Source: Adiantum capillus-veneris (taxonomy: Eukaryota > Streptophyta > Polypodiopsida > Polypodiales > Pteridaceae). From it: DNA of 64,000 nucleotides. The notes below the pieces were generated by a model, which did no database searches, was not told where the DNA came from, and worked only from the letters and a program-made list of their open reading frames with translations. The translations under genes were made by a program, and so were the position numbers. Below, piece after piece: positions 47,338-57,471 of this stretch. The stretch spans positions 38,097,098 to 38,161,097 of the forward strand of contig CM043962.1 in the NCBI GenBank assembly GCA_014529385.2, read 5' to 3'. The number at the start of each line of letters is the position of its first letter. Positions within the stretch are counted from its first letter, which is position 1.

Positions 47338-48365
47338 CAAGTCAGTCTAGATTAGAAGTGATCTTGCACTTTTGTGAGTCTATTCGTAGACCGTGCATGC
47401 CCAGTCACTTAGTGTAGATGCATATCCTCTGGTTGCACACAGCATGATCATCAATATTCCCTTCAGAATCCATCAGTGAAATTTTCCAGTGCATTTAGCC
47501 TATTTTACCTATTTTTGGCATTTTTCACTTATTAATTTAAGTGACTTTCCAACAAAAGTAGGTAGGGCAATTTGGGTAAGAAAATATATAAGCAAATCAA
47601 AGCTAGCACTATTTGGCAGATGAGCAAGGAGAACAACAGGCTTCAGCGACAGGTTCCCCCTCTCTCTCAGTAAGACTCCCAACCTTGAAGGATTCCCTCT
47701 CAAGCAAGACCCTCAGCACCGTAGCATTTTCAGCAATAGCATCATCGCCATAGACTCCAGCACCATAGCGTTTTTAGCATCAGCCTCATCGTCAGAAAAC
47801 TAGCATTTTCAGCTTCAGAAAACCAGCGTTTTCAGCTTCAGTAGACCAGCATTTTCAGCTTCAGAAGACCAGCATTTTCAGCTTCAGAAGACCAGCATCT
47901 TCAGCTCCAAAAAATCAGTGTTTTCAGCCTCAGAAAACCAGCATTTTCCGCATCAGAAAATCAGCGTTTTGCATCAACAAATTCAGCGACAAGAAGCATT
48001 CCAAGCATTCAGTTTTCAGCCATAGTCTCGTCCTCGTCGTCCACACCGTCCACATCGACATAGCCCCATTTAGATTTGCATCAGCATCTTGTACCAGATT
48101 GTGCAATCAATAGTAGACCACTCGCGCCATCGAGAGTGGGGCCTTCGGAGGAGGGTTTTACGTCTCTGGTGTCGTATCTCTCTTCTCTCTCTATCTCTTA
48201 GTCTCATACACTTGCACGCATAGTGTCCATTCACTTTGTTCGTGATCATAGCACTCTCCATTAAGAACGGAAGGCTCTCCCTTCCATAAGAACTAAAAGG
48301 AACCTTGAGCAAACATGGATCATTCATCTTGAGAAAGTACAACATTCATTCCCCTGCACCTTACA

Positions 48366-50152
48366 CCCAGGGGCGGGTGGGTATGGGCAAAGGCTGTAAC
48401 AATCCCTGTGCTTTATGCCTGTCAAACTTGACCTTCTGGCATACCAAGCAACTGCGCACAAACTCGTCCACATCCTTCTTGAGTCTCGGCCAAAAGAAGT
48501 ATCTCTCTACCCCTTTCAAGGTGGTAGCAATGCCGCGGTGACCCGTAAAAGGCGGACAGCGGCATTCGATCATAACCTTTTCCCTCAACGGCTATGTTAC
48601 GCACAACATGGTTTTCCTCATCAAGTAGCCATCACGAATGGAATATCCCGCTACTGTTTCCCCATCCCATATCCATGTGAAAATGTCTGCAAACTCTGTC
48701 TCTGTGGCATACTAATCGACCATATCCTCGAAGCTTTTATGATGTATTGCGGAAATAGCCAGAACCAATGGCTTCCGAGACAAAGCATCTGCCACCAAAT
48801 TCTTATGTCTCTGCACATGGACAATCTGGAAGTGAAACTATGACAAGATGTTCGCCCACTGCATCTGCTTTTCCTATAGTTGCTTCTGTGACAAGAAGTA
48901 GCGTAAACTCTGATGGTCTGTAAAGACAGTAAAATCCGCTCCGAGTAGGTAGTGCCGCCACTAAGTAAGAGCATGGATAACCGCCAAAAGCTCTTTCTCA
49001 TAAATCTGTGTTGTCAATTCTGGCCTTGAGAACAATCGGCTCTCATAGGCAATGACATGGCCTTCTTGCATTAAGACCACACCCAGACTACGACCACAAG
49101 CATCGCAATATACTTCAAATGACTTCTGCAAGTCCGACAAAGTCAAAACTGGTCCCGTAGTCAATTAACTTCATGGACATTCTTCAAATCGGGCCAATCA
49201 CGAATAGTCTCTATCTTGGCCAGATCCATCTGCACTCCCGCTGCTCTGCTGAGACAATGTGTCCCAAAAAGTGTATCTCTGGTAGGAAAAATTCACTTTT
49301 CTTCACATTAATCACTAACTTGTGATCTCATAATGCTTGAAAGACTTGAAGCAGATGGTCTCTACGTTCTGCCTCATCCTTGGAGAAAACAATGATGTCG
49401 TCAAAGAAAGTGCCAACAAATAGTCTATACTCTTGAAAAATCATATCCATCATCCGGGTAAATGTCGCAAGAGCATTGGTTAGGCCAAAAGGCATCACCA
49501 AAAACTCAAATAACCCAAAAGTCGTCCGAAAGGTTGTCTTATAGACGTCTCCCAGCGCAATTCGGATCTACTGATATCCACTTTTCAAGTTGATCCTGCT
49601 AAAGCACGAGGATCCCTGAAGTCGGTCAAGTATATCATCGATTCTAGGAATCGAAAATCTGTTCTTGATGGTGATTTTGTTGAGAGCTCTATAATCGATG
49701 CACATTCTCCAAGCTCCGTCTTTCTTCAAAACCAACAACACTAGAGAGCAGTACGGTGGAGTACTAAGCTGGACAAGACCCTTTTCCAAGAGGTCTTTCA
49801 CTTGGTTCATAATCTCTCCGTTCTAGGCTCGGCTCACATGGTAAGGCGGCCGGTTCGGTGGTGTGCTTCCAGGTATCAGATCAATGGTATGATCTTCAAG
49901 ACAAGCGGGTGGTAACTCGCTTGGGAGGCCCTCTGAGAAGCAATCGGCATGAGAGTGGAGAAAATCTTGGTGTTGTTTATCAAGTTCAGACATATTTGTC
50001 CTATCCTCATCACTCAACTCTTTCAAAAAGATTGAGTAAACAAACAGACTGAATTTCATTAACTTGGAAATGGCCGAAGTTGATACAGTAGGGATAGACT
50101 CGCCCTTAAGTCTTACATCGAGTACGATGGTTCTGCCCATCTCTGTGGTCAA
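48366..50152 (-). pseudogene. Element A reverse transcriptase, RNase H and integrase N-terminus
   Basis: Integrase zinc domain (CPPFTGHRGIATTLKGVERY, FVRSCLVCQKVKFDRHKAQG) at 48366-48588, then RNase H pieces (CDACGRSLGVVLMQEGHV, 48961-49164). RT fragments ([24 protein letters not shown]) lie at 49165-50152. Compared with B about 160 bp around the start of the RT connection region are missing near 49165, and several stops interrupt the frame. The integrase stops at the C insertion point. Confidence 0.87.
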
Positions 50153-50167
50153 AGTCGCTTTCCTCGC

Positions 50168-51582
50168 TCAATAATCAACCACGGCGTTGTTCTTGTGGTA
50201 CCAGGGAATTCCCAAGAGAACATAACAACCTTCCAAAGGTATTATGTAAAAGTCCTCATGCCTCAAATACCCTTGACAATGCAACCGAAGTTTGCCAATG
50301 ACATGTGTGATGGCTACGTCCCTGTCGGATGCCGCTAGAATTGCCTCTACAAGTGGCTCCATCCGATCGGGAGTGATCTCGAGTTGTCCGATTCCGGTGA
50401 AATGAAGTTGGCCTTGGCTCCTCCATCAAAGAAGGTCAAGGCTTCTTGGTCTTTCACTTTGCCCCAAGCTCGGCAAAGTTCTGTACTCTCATCCATCTTG
50501 CTGGGATCAGTACCCACGCAATCTGCAACCAGTCCTGTTTTCATCTTGCCTTTTCTTCCACGGTCCGCAGCTGCTCTCGAACTCTCAGGCCTTTCGTCGT
50601 CCTTGTCATTTTGTTCTTTCTGTGCCTTTTTAGGGCACTTCACGGAGATAGGCCCAGTTTCCCCGCATCCAAAGCACTTCCCCTCCTCTATGTAGTGAGC
50701 CCTCTCTTGAGGAGTAAGTTTGGGTCGTGCATCCTTTTCTTTCTTTTCTAGATTGCTCTTCCTCTTTCTACTTTCATTTGTCGAAGTCTGTTCGGTCCTT
50801 TGCGTCATGATCACATCAGTAGGGTAGGTCAAACTGCCCGAGTGAATGGCAAAACCCCGTTTCGCATGACTCATCAACTCCTAAATGGAAACTGACTTTT
50901 GTTCCAAGTAATGATCTCGGATCTCTGTAGGAAGACCCAAGGTAAACCGCTCAATCTGTTCCTTGAACGAGATCTTCTTAAATGAAGAGGCGGGTAGAAA
51001 AGAGCTCCAGAATCTCTCGCAATAAGCGTCCACTGTATCCTTCTTGGTTATCCGAAGATGGGCCCAAGCAGTTCGTATGTCGCGTTCATACTCTCGAGTC
51101 AGCCATGAAGAAATAAAAAGCCTTTTGAATTTCGGCCATTTAATTGGTGTTGTCTTGTTTAATCGAAGCGTGGATCACCAAGTTTGAGCATTCCCCTTAT
51201 AGTAAGAGGCAGCCCTCCAAGTAACGCCCTCTTGAGAAAGCTATGTCAAACTGCTGTATAAAAGACAAAGCCTTCGAAGCATCTCTATTACTAGAAAACG
51301 TGTCAAATTTAATTGATTGTCTACCTTCCTTAAACTCTCGCGCTTTCTTGCTTTTGTCTTCCAAAAAGTCATACTGGTTGGCTTTATAAAAATTCTTCTT
51401 CTTTGCGTAAAAGCTGTTGTCGTCAGAGTCTGAACTATCTGAAGACGAGTCCTGTGTAGAACTGTCAAGTACGGGGCGAGATTCTCTTTGCCTTTTTCTT
51501 GCCCTTTCCGAAGCTTTGCTTTTTGCTTCGCTTCTTGCCTTTTCTGTCTTCTTCGCTCGAGTCAAAGGAGCTAGAAGAACTC

Positions 51583-51613
<31 letters not shown>

Positions 51614-52100
51614 AATTGGGTACTTCTTCAAATCAAACACTCTTCTTCTGCTTTTTTGCCAATTCAAATGTAGACTGACGACCCAAATAACCCAGGAAGT
51701 CAGCGCCTTTCTTCTGCTTTTTGTCGTGCTTTTTAGCTTTGTACTGCGCGTCAAAAAGCTGAGCAATTCGTCCATCAACCACCTCCTCTAATTCTTGCTC
51801 TGCGTACATCCTGGGAGTAGGAGTTTTCTTGAGAGCCGGTTTGAGGGGTGGTTCTATGGTCTGTCGCCATTGTGAATGCACCTCATCGAAAGAAGTTTAG
51901 CTCATATATTTTGCAAATTTCGAGTCCTTCGCAAAATTAAGCATCATCTTTGTTGCATCGCCGATCAATCGTCGACGCTCCATCTCTTTGATTTCCGCTT
52001 GAGTAGGCCGAGGCGGACCGTACTCGCGTGAATCTTCGTTGTGATCTCTTCCCGCATCTCCGGATGCAGAGGGAGTCAACTGATCTCTGCCTGAAGCCAT
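50168..52100 (-). pseudogene. Element A gag and protease
   Basis: Gag from ATG 52100 (MASGRDQLTPSASGDAGRDH): a MLNFAKDSKFAKYM helix, a Lys-rich stretch, YKANQYDFLEDKSKKAREFK, LSFIQQFDIAF, and a zinc knuckle CFGCGETGPISVKC in which His is replaced by Pro. The protease follows with FFDGGAKANFIS (D-G-G instead of D-S/T-G) near 50385-50430 and YVLLGIPWYHKN near 50200. Frameshifts lie near 51200 and 50880. Both the RNA-binding and catalytic motifs are damaged. Confidence 0.85.
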
Positions 52101-52163
52101 ACGTGCCGCGTAAAAAGGATCGGATTTCAAGTAGAAGAGAAATCGGCCGTGCTCTGATACCAC

Positions 52164-52819
52164 TGTAACAGACTTGGACACTCCAAGTCCAGAATCTACC
52201 GCGACACCACAAATAATCACTTCAAAACAGTACACAGTTCACAATTGATTCGACACTGGCCCGGCGGAGTTCCGTGCCTAGAGATATTGGCCCCAAAGAC
52301 TGGCGTCCCATTTGGTATTTCTTTTTGTATTAATCTGCAACTCAAAGTGCAAGCGAGTAGCCGGGACTCACTCTCAGACTCTGCGTCCGAATGCTCTAAG
52401 AAGTGAGAGCCCAAGCTACCAATATAAAGGTTTACAAGGGATGCTAAAAACAGAGCCCCAAAAGCTGAAAATCAAAAGCTTGATAAAATAAAGCATGTAC
52501 AGTCTTTCTCTCTCTCAAGCCATACTTGGCAAGATAAAGCAAAGCTTTTAAATATTAAAGCTCTCTATCTCTATCTCCTTGCGTAAAATAAAGCAGCAAA
52601 AACAGCGCCAGAACTGCCGCAAAAAGCGCCGCGATTTACGGAATGCCACGTGTCAGTAGCAGTACGGAGTTCCGTGATATGCGCCGTGATTTTCGGACTG
52701 GGCAGCCACGTCACCATTTTTGCCATCGGCAGTTCAGCCAACCCTAGCTAGAGTGTGTGTGTGTACCATGGGCAGCCAGCAGTCACCCAACTGGGCAGCC
52801 ACGTCACCAGTTTGTGACA
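52164..52819 (-). repeat. Element A 5' LTR (656 bp)
   Basis: Starts (low end) TGTAACAGACTTGG after the PBS complement at 52151-52162 and ends TTTGTGACA at 52819. It has only a short CT run where the 3' LTR has a 62-bp tract, and an extra ctctatctctatctcc block near 52561-52578. Confidence 0.9.
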
Positions 52820-54299
52820 CTGACAGGGCTCTGAGGTGACGTGGTGGCACTGCATGAAAGAGACAGCAGCTTGGAGCTTCTTTTTTCCTTGCGTTTTGAT
52901 ATGTTGTGCCCAGCAGCCTCTGACTGCTGTGCGACAGCGTTCTGAAATGCTCCTGTGCAGCATCTTATCAACACCCCCACACTCCCATTGCCGATGGCCC
53001 GACTTCCCTTCAATGCCACAGCGTTTTAAAACGCTGTGGGCAATTTGAGCTTGGTGATTTGGGCCCAAGAAAGGGGTATTTACTATGGGTTGCGGTGATT
53101 CACTTGGGGAAAGACGACAACTTGCGAGGGCATCGAAAGTCAATTAAACGGACTTCTCGAGAGTAACAGAGGAGCAGACGTGGCTTGGGAATTTGATCGG
53201 CTTGAGGACGGCTTTGGAGAGTGACTTGGCACCAATCTTGTGGCCTTATGGAGGGGAGGATCTTGGAGCTCAAGAGAGGGAAAATTTGGTGAAGCAGCTT
53301 GGGATTGTGTGGTCAACTTTTTGGAGTGCGAGAAGGAGTTATCTTCAGATCCCATACCTTCAACATGGCCTCCCCTTGCTCAAGCGCCCGCAACATCGAC
53401 CAAAACCAACAAGTGGCTATGGATAGCAGATCAACCATCCAGTTAGCGGCCTATGCATCGACATGGTTCTCAAGGAAATTGGCAAATTGTTTGGCTCGAA
53501 ATTGTGAAGTCAAAAGCAAATGCACGAGTTCGCTAGAGGACAATGGCAAAGGCAAGCTTGACAAGGATGGCACTACCAGTACTCAGTTAATTGCCTCGGT
53601 ACCCACGAGGTACGACCACAGTTGTTATGAATGTGACTCGACGCTTTGTTTGGCTCGGAAGTTTACTGCCAAAGGCAAAAGCAGGTCCTTCCAAGGTGCT
53701 CTTTGGCAAGCAAGCACAAACTTTTGGAAAGTGCCCTCTTCAAGAAATGCAAGAGCGTGAGCCTTTTACAATCACCCAGCCATGACAACTACATGCTTTT
53801 CTTAACATTGGTTCACCAAGAATACATGAGGCATGCAATGCACATAGACCAACAAAAAAAATGCAGTTCAATTGATAAACTTTTGTGCCATAGTTGAAAC
53901 CTGGGACCTCGGGGCAAGGGTATCTTTTCAGCCTATCACATTATTCCATTGTTGGAAAAAATTATCCAACTAAGCAGCAATCAAATATTCACAACTATAA
54001 AGTCGTCATGCCAGCAGAAAATTGCTGAGAGCATTCCTAGTCTAGTCGCCACCCTTGTGTTCCTTGACGCCGCCTAACAAAACCCCACATATGTACATGC
54101 ATCGGATGTATTAAGTGCTACTCAGAGCTCCAAGAAAAGACAAAATAATTTGTGAACAAAGTAACGATTGTAGCAGTTCCCACATTTAGTTTAGGAAGCA
54201 GATATTCAACAAAGTGCACTTAATACTTAACTTGGTTATGAAGGATTCATAGTAAAGCAAAAGTCTTGGCAAAAATAATTCAAGGCGGGGAGACCTTAC
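52820..54299. other. Right flank of element A within bL25 intron 1
   Basis: About 1.5 kb with no recognised gene. A short perfect inverted repeat (ccacagcgttttaaaacgctgtgg, 53017-53040) stands out and may be the end of an older unrecognised element. Overlapping frames at 53193-53760 have no family motif. Confidence 0.5.
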
Positions 54300-54752
54300 C
54301 CAGCGAGGTAAAACCCTTTCTCTAGAGATGATAACATCAGAGTTCATCTCCTCACGCACCTCGAGCTCAAATGTCCGAGAGTGGAAGAAGCTGTAACCTA
54401 TTCGCTTGAGAAGCCTGGAAAGCTGCTTGGTTTCCACAGAAATGAGCTGTTTGTGCCCACCATTCTGACCATCCTCCAAGCTATGGACGATCCCGGGGAC
54501 ACGGCCTGCTTTCCTCTCTTTCTTTGATATGATTTTCCCCCCTCCTGCTCTGGGCACGGCCACTATGACCTCTGCAAGCTCAGGATCAGGCGCGGGAAGG
54601 TTTAAATTGGGCTCAACATCAGGTTCCAAGACAGCCAAAGCTTCCGAAAAGCTTCTTCCATAATGCAGATCAAAAGGCACCTCCTTCCCCAGAATCTGTT
54701 TGATACATGATACTCTCTCTTGTAGTCCTGCAAACCTTCGCAACCGAAACAT
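54300..54752 (-). CDS. bL25-family ribosomal protein gene, exon 1 (probably mitochondrial bL25m)
   Basis: 151 codons from ATG 54752 to donor TGG|GTAAGG. The N-terminus MFRLRRFAGLQERVSCIKQ is Arg-rich and free of acidic residues for the first ten positions, as in mitochondrial presequences; a plastid destination is less likely. The L25 N-domain follows (KKERKAGRVPGIVHS, LISVETKQLSRLLKRIGYSF, HSRTFELEVREE, RERVLPRW). The predicted whole protein is 290 residues. bL25 binds 5S rRNA in the large subunit. The exon sits about 30 kb from exon 2. A Mutator-like element begins only 143 bp upstream of the start codon. Confidence 0.85.
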
Positions 54753-54894
54753 AGCTCTTTTCGAGCTCTGCTAGATCACCCAAGCCTTGCCATCGGCACG
54801 AAGGCCCCCAGTAAGTTCCGCACTTAAAATTCAGCAAAACCCAGATCAAAAGTTTTTTCAAAACATGTACATGGTAGCAAGTGATATATAATAT

Positions 54895-56050
54895 GGGAAA
54901 ATACCCCAAAATACCCCTCAAATTTCAAAAATTCCCAAAATACCCCCAATATTTTGTCATAAATTCCCAGTAGGTGTCCCCAATTTTGGAAGCAGTTGAT
55001 TAACCGGTATCTTGGGAGATGCTTTGGATAAATTTGAAGTGAAAAAGGGGAGCAAACACGTGGAAAGAGGAAGGGGGAGAGAGAGAGAGAGAGGAATCTC
55101 ATTTGGAGCAGGCACGTGGAAAGAGGAAGGGAGAGAGAGAGAGAGAGAGAGAGGGAAATCTCATTTTGGAGGTGACCTGCAACTGCACTTGGGGCATGGG
55201 GCCTCAGTCGTGTGAGGGCAGAGCGGGAGAGATAGCGAGAGAGCTCGCATGACCGACTGTTTGACTGCAGGAGGGTCTAGAGATGGCCGCGCAGGTATCA
55301 CAAAGGGCAGAGCGAGAGAGACTGCGAGAGAGCTCGTCTGAGCTCGTGTGAACGTGCATGTGATGTGTGCAACTGCAGGAGGTTGTGGCGATGGCTGCGC
55401 AGGTAGGGCAGAGGGGAGAGCGTCCCGCGGAGACAGATGGAAGAGAGAGGAGAGAGAGGGACGGTCGCATCTGGGTAGATTCCACTTAATGGGTTTGTAG
55501 ACCCAGTAGGGCAGCCCAATTTTATGAAGCAAACCTTAAGTATCCTCGAGCTGCAAAACTAATCAAATATGTAAAATCTTGTGTAAAGTACCCTTGGTTG
55601 TGAAATTAAATTTCTCCAAAGATTAAAAAATTTGTAGATTTTCATAAGAAGGCTCATTGCTTATCAATATAAGATGCTAAATCCAAAATTTGAGTTGATT
55701 ATCTATAAAGATTAAATTTCTCCAAAGATAAAAAAATTGTAGATTTTCATAAGAAGACTCATTGCTTATCAATATAAGATGCTAAATCCAAAATTTGAGC
55801 TGATTATGCAGGCTTTGGAGATGAATTGCTTCATTATCTGTAGACATAATTGCCTTTTTTTGCGAGGTAATTTGTGACAAATTACATGCTAAGCACGCAA
55901 AGCGGATCTCAATTGTCAAAAAGGGGTAAAGATTAAAAAATCTTGAACAATCCAACCAAAATAGATACAAGGGTATTTTGGGAATTTTTAAAATTTGAGG
56001 AGTATTTTGGGAATTTCCACAAATTAGAGGGGTATTTTGGTAATTTTCCC
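54895..56050. mobile_element. Non-autonomous Mutator-like element (1156 bp)
   Basis: Perfect 9-bp target duplication ATATAATAT (54886-54894 and 56051-56059). Terminal inverted repeats of roughly 100 bp begin GGGAAAATACCCCAAAATAC on the left and GGGAAAATTACCAAAATACC on the right strand. The 9-bp duplication and long TIRs fit MULEs. No transposase frame occurs. The interior is GA-rich with tandem duplications, including one of 106 bp at about 55605-55816. It lies in the promoter or 5' UTR of the bL25 gene. Confidence 0.85.
55605..55816. repeat. 106-bp tandem duplication inside the MULE
   Basis: attaaatttctccaaaga recurs at 55605 and 55711, and the following gattttcataagaag and aatataagatgctaaatcc phrases recur with it. 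Few differences separate the copies. Confidence 0.85.
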
Positions 56051-56060
56051 ATATAATATA

Positions 56061-56298
56061 CTAGTACAGCCGATCGCCTTTGGTGGCCTCTCTCTCCCTC
56101 TTTATCGCGTGTCCTCTCTCTTTCTCTTTCTATCTCCCTCTTTTGGAACATGGCCTTCATCTCGCAGCTTGCGCCACGTGTAAAGGGAAGTCCCTTCCGC
56201 CATATTAGGTGAAGTAGACTCTTTTGGACATAGCCTTCATCTCGCAGCTTGCGCCACGTGTAAAGGGGACTCCCCTCCGCCATATTATGTTAAGTAGA
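56061..56298 (-). mobile_element. Small Helitron with doubled 5' end (238 bp)
   Basis: On the minus strand it starts TCTACTTAACATAATATGG (56298) after A and ends GCTGTACTAG (56061) before T, with a short GCC/GGC hairpin just upstream. The last 25 bases align with the 3' end of the 12641-12776 Helitron. Its 5' terminal segment is duplicated: a second TCTACTTCACCTAATATGG lies at about 56218, followed by the same GCCACGTG... region. It directly abuts the MULE target duplicate. Confidence 0.5.
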
Positions 56299-56467
56299 TA
56301 TATCCTAATGGCTTCTCAAAAAATAAATTAACTACCTAAGGTAAAGGGGCCCGTACTATGGCACAATATGGAAAGAGAGCAGATTCTTCCATCCGAGAGA
56401 CAAGCACACAATTGCTTTGCAAAATTAGCACCGTAGAGTATTGTGGCAAGGGAGGGCCAGTAAAAGT

Positions 56468-56761
56468 TCATCTTCAAACTCAAGATCAGAGCATAACGAG
56501 GCATGCACCTCAACAATTGGCCTATTACAGCCGTGTGATTACAAAGTAGAGTGTTTTATTATTGGGGGTGAGGCGTGCTGCAGTTGGGAGTCGCCACTAT
56601 AATGGCCCCGTTACTCATCTTCGAACTTGAGATCAGAGCATAGCGAGGCATGCACCTCAACAATCGGCCTATTGTATTTGATTATAGAGTGGAGTGGTTT
56701 ATTATTAGGGGTGATGTGCGTTGCAGTTGGGGTCGCTACTATAATGGCCCCATTACTTAGA
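56468..56761. repeat. 147-bp tandem duplication
   Basis: tcatcttc(a/g)aact and aggcatgcacctcaacaat recur at an offset of 147 bp (56468 and 56615), with moderate divergence. No gene in it. Confidence 0.85.
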
Positions 56762-57129
56762 TAGTGCAAATAGTGTTCATGGAAACTCTAAAAGGAGCAA
56801 AATGTTAAAGAAAGGGTAAGAAAGAAAAAAATATAGAAATGTATCAATGCACACAATGCAAACTAGACCACCTCTTTGACTTTCCACTTTCATGGGGCTT
56901 TTCATTTTCTAAATTCACCCTTCACTTATGCACTCGACATGTTTTGAAAGAATTTTTATTTTTCCAAGATTGGGAAGACCTACTGATTGCAATGGGTTAA
57001 GAATTTATTCACAAAGGCGGGTGTGCACTCAAATCCCACATATAGCAATGTGAGATAGATAATAGAGGGAAAGAATTTTGTAAGCTCTCCAAAGCTACCA
57101 CTTGCAAAATAGGATGTGCAAAGCGAGCA

Positions 57130-57172
<43 letters not shown>

Positions 57173-57471
57173 ATTATGGAGATCATATGCACTTTGAGAG
57201 CCTCATGTGAACCTCTCGGACATACTCTACTTTGTGTTGCTATTTTCTGCATGCTTTGCCTATTTTGAGAAGTCTTCGATGATTTCTCCACATGCTTTAT
57301 CCTCAACACTTAGAATCTCAGGTGCTAGCCCATCATCTAGGGATCACTTCACTAAAGACATTACCCTCTTGGTTAAAGATGCTACCAAATACAGTAGAGA
57401 GAATTTCAAAACTATCAGCTAACCTAAAAAGCTAGCAACATATATACTAATGTTTCTTATCTATGCTATCA
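56762..57471. other. Intergenic, with a (GA)n tract at 57135-57169
   Basis: No gene or element recognised apart from the microsatellite. Confidence 0.6.

Larger units (their letters stand above)
36313..48365 (+). mobile_element. Gag-protease-only LTR element C (TR-GAG-like), with B inside
   Basis: Plus-strand LTR element inserted in A, with target duplicates CCCAA (36308-36312) and CCCAG (48366-48370), one mismatch. The empty site is visible in B near 43000 (cccagg). LTRs are about 1.03-1.10 kb (TGTC...TTACA). The PBS TGGTATCAGAGC is at 37339-37350 and the PPT TGAAAAGGAGGGGA ends at 40861. The interior encodes gag and protease but no RT, RNase H or integrase, so it must borrow them. Element B later entered its 3' LTR. 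Known TR-GAG elements are similar in lacking pol. Confidence 0.88.
40862..48365 (+). repeat. Element C 3' LTR, split by element B
   Basis: The LTR runs 40862-40933, is interrupted by B, and resumes at 47343 to 48365. The part after B matches the 5' LTR from cagtctaaattagaagtg onward. The minisatellite is longer here (about 47720-47970). Confidence 0.88.
25015..52819 (-). mobile_element. Gypsy chromovirus A, outer shell of the nest
   Basis: Minus-strand Ty3/gypsy element whose two LTRs lie 27.8 kb apart. Target duplications are CCGAC (25010-25014) and CTGAC (52820-52824), one mismatch. Own sequence is 25015-26781, 35721-36312 and 48366-52819. The rest is insertions: Copia E, and C which carries B. 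It encoded gag, protease, RT, RNase H, integrase and a C-terminal chromodomain. Stops and a deletion of about 160 bp near 49165 (against B) make it non-autonomous. The primer-binding site, complement of TGGTATCAGAGC, is at 52151-52162 and the PPT is next to 25688. Confidence 0.88.
24125..54299 (-). other. Intron 1 of the bL25 gene (about 30.2 kb), filled with nested retroelements
   Basis: The donor TGG|GTAAGG at 54299 and acceptor CTTGTCAG at 24125 are both good plant sites in phase 0 and join L25 N-domain to C-domain in frame. About 27.8 kb of the intron is gypsy element A and its passengers. The outermost element A lies in the same strand as the gene, so its LTR poly(A) signals could cut the transcript short. 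The joined CDS (453+130+290 nt) is 873 nt, exactly 291 codons with stop. Confidence 0.82.

Noticed and set aside
54670-54921. Alternative upstream exon or start for bL25
   Set aside because: This frame overlaps the exon in another frame and contains AT-rich MULE terminus; ATG 54752 gives a good presequence in the right frame.
55161-55532. Captured gene fragment inside the MULE (Pack-MULE)
   Set aside because: The frames here are Pro/Ser/Leu-rich products of GA/CT repeats with no recognisable domain.
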